A stretch of DNA of 7,293 nucleotides, taken from positions 1 to 7,293 of the forward strand of contig JAOUPA010000096.1 in the NCBI GenBank assembly GCA_029880105.1, read 5' to 3'. How positions within the stretch are numbered: the first letter of the stretch is position 1; the number at the start of each line of letters is the position of its first letter. The position numbers were made by a program, and so were the translations under genes. This DNA is from Gammaproteobacteria bacterium. GTDB taxonomy: Bacteria > Pseudomonadota > Gammaproteobacteria > SZUA-229. The notes beneath the pieces were generated by a model. It did not search any database, had not been told where the DNA came from, and saw only the letters and a program-made list of their open reading frames with translations. Below, one piece after another: positions 7,204 to 7,293 of this stretch.

Positions 7204-7293
7204 GTGGAATTCCGCTTACTATCAAAAGCTTTATTATTAAGCACCAGTTTCTTTTTTAGTGCTGTAGCTTTAGCAGCTGAAGAGCCGCCTACT
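7204..7293 (+). CDS. 5' end of a secreted protein gene (partial, runs off the window)
   Basis: A frame opens at GTG 7204 and stays open for 30 codons to the window edge. The start is supported by AGGAG at 7192-7196, seven bases upstream. The encoded start, VEFRLLSKALLLSTSFFFSA followed by VALAAEEPPT, is a textbook Sec signal peptide: Arg4 and Lys8, a Leu/Phe core, and a likely cut at ALA|A or one residue later. The mature part begins acidic and Pro-rich. Too little remains to assign a family. Its position 131 bases after tpsB on the same strand suggests membership of the same locus. In other genomes such spots often hold TPR/CHAT proteins or further envelope proteins, but nothing here allows a choice between these. 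Confidence 0.75.
   Translation, partial: MEFRLLSKALLLSTSFFFSAVALAAEEPPT

Noticed and set aside
1..7293. CRISPR array, tRNA/rRNA genes, insertion sequence or phage elements
   Set aside because: I see no regularly spaced direct repeats, no transposase or integrase motif, and no tRNA- or rRNA-like sequence.

Overview
The window carries a two-partner secretion (TPS, type Vb) locus from a Gram-negative bacterium. The diagnostic pair is a 992-residue TpsA exoprotein with a filamentous-hemagglutinin N-terminal secretion domain, followed 2 bases later by its TpsB outer-membrane transporter (ShlB/FhaC/HecB family, 608 residues). Base composition is moderate in the genes and clearly AT-rich in the long 5' non-coding region. 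The TpsA is of the compact type, with an NPxG motif and a C-terminal Cys/SSLV/GPGG/DPDGYLPS signature, as found in cyanobacteria and in environmental proteobacteria. A gammaproteobacterium is my best guess, but the sequence alone does not settle the taxon.

Layout, all on the + strand. 1-620 is a long AT-rich non-coding region with a cluster of CATATG-centred and other palindromes (about 321-421), weak promoter candidates and, at its end, a strong Shine-Dalgarno. 621-2153 encodes an unrecognised exported protein rich in cysteine (14 in the predicted mature chain). 2171-2213 is a perfect 18-bp inverted repeat just after that gene. 2265-5243 is tpsA and 5246-7072 is tpsB. 7073-7203 is a short non-coding gap with a 7-bp stem-loop. 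7204-7293 is the 5' end of a fourth gene, which starts GTG with a good ribosome binding site and a clear signal peptide; it runs off the window.

Working model: TpsA crosses the inner membrane by Sec, is recognised in the periplasm by the TpsB POTRA domains through its N-terminal TPS domain, and is threaded through the TpsB barrel to fold as a beta-helix on the cell surface. TpsA has only two cysteines, both in its last 70 residues, which suggests a disulfide-closed C-terminal anchor. The cysteine-rich protein upstream and the secreted protein downstream are candidate accessory parts, by position and export signal only. Stem-loops lie between gene 1 and tpsA, just inside the start of tpsB, and in front of gene 4, so relative expression may be set at RNA level. 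All ORFs other than these four genes look like out-of-frame shadows or chance ORFs.
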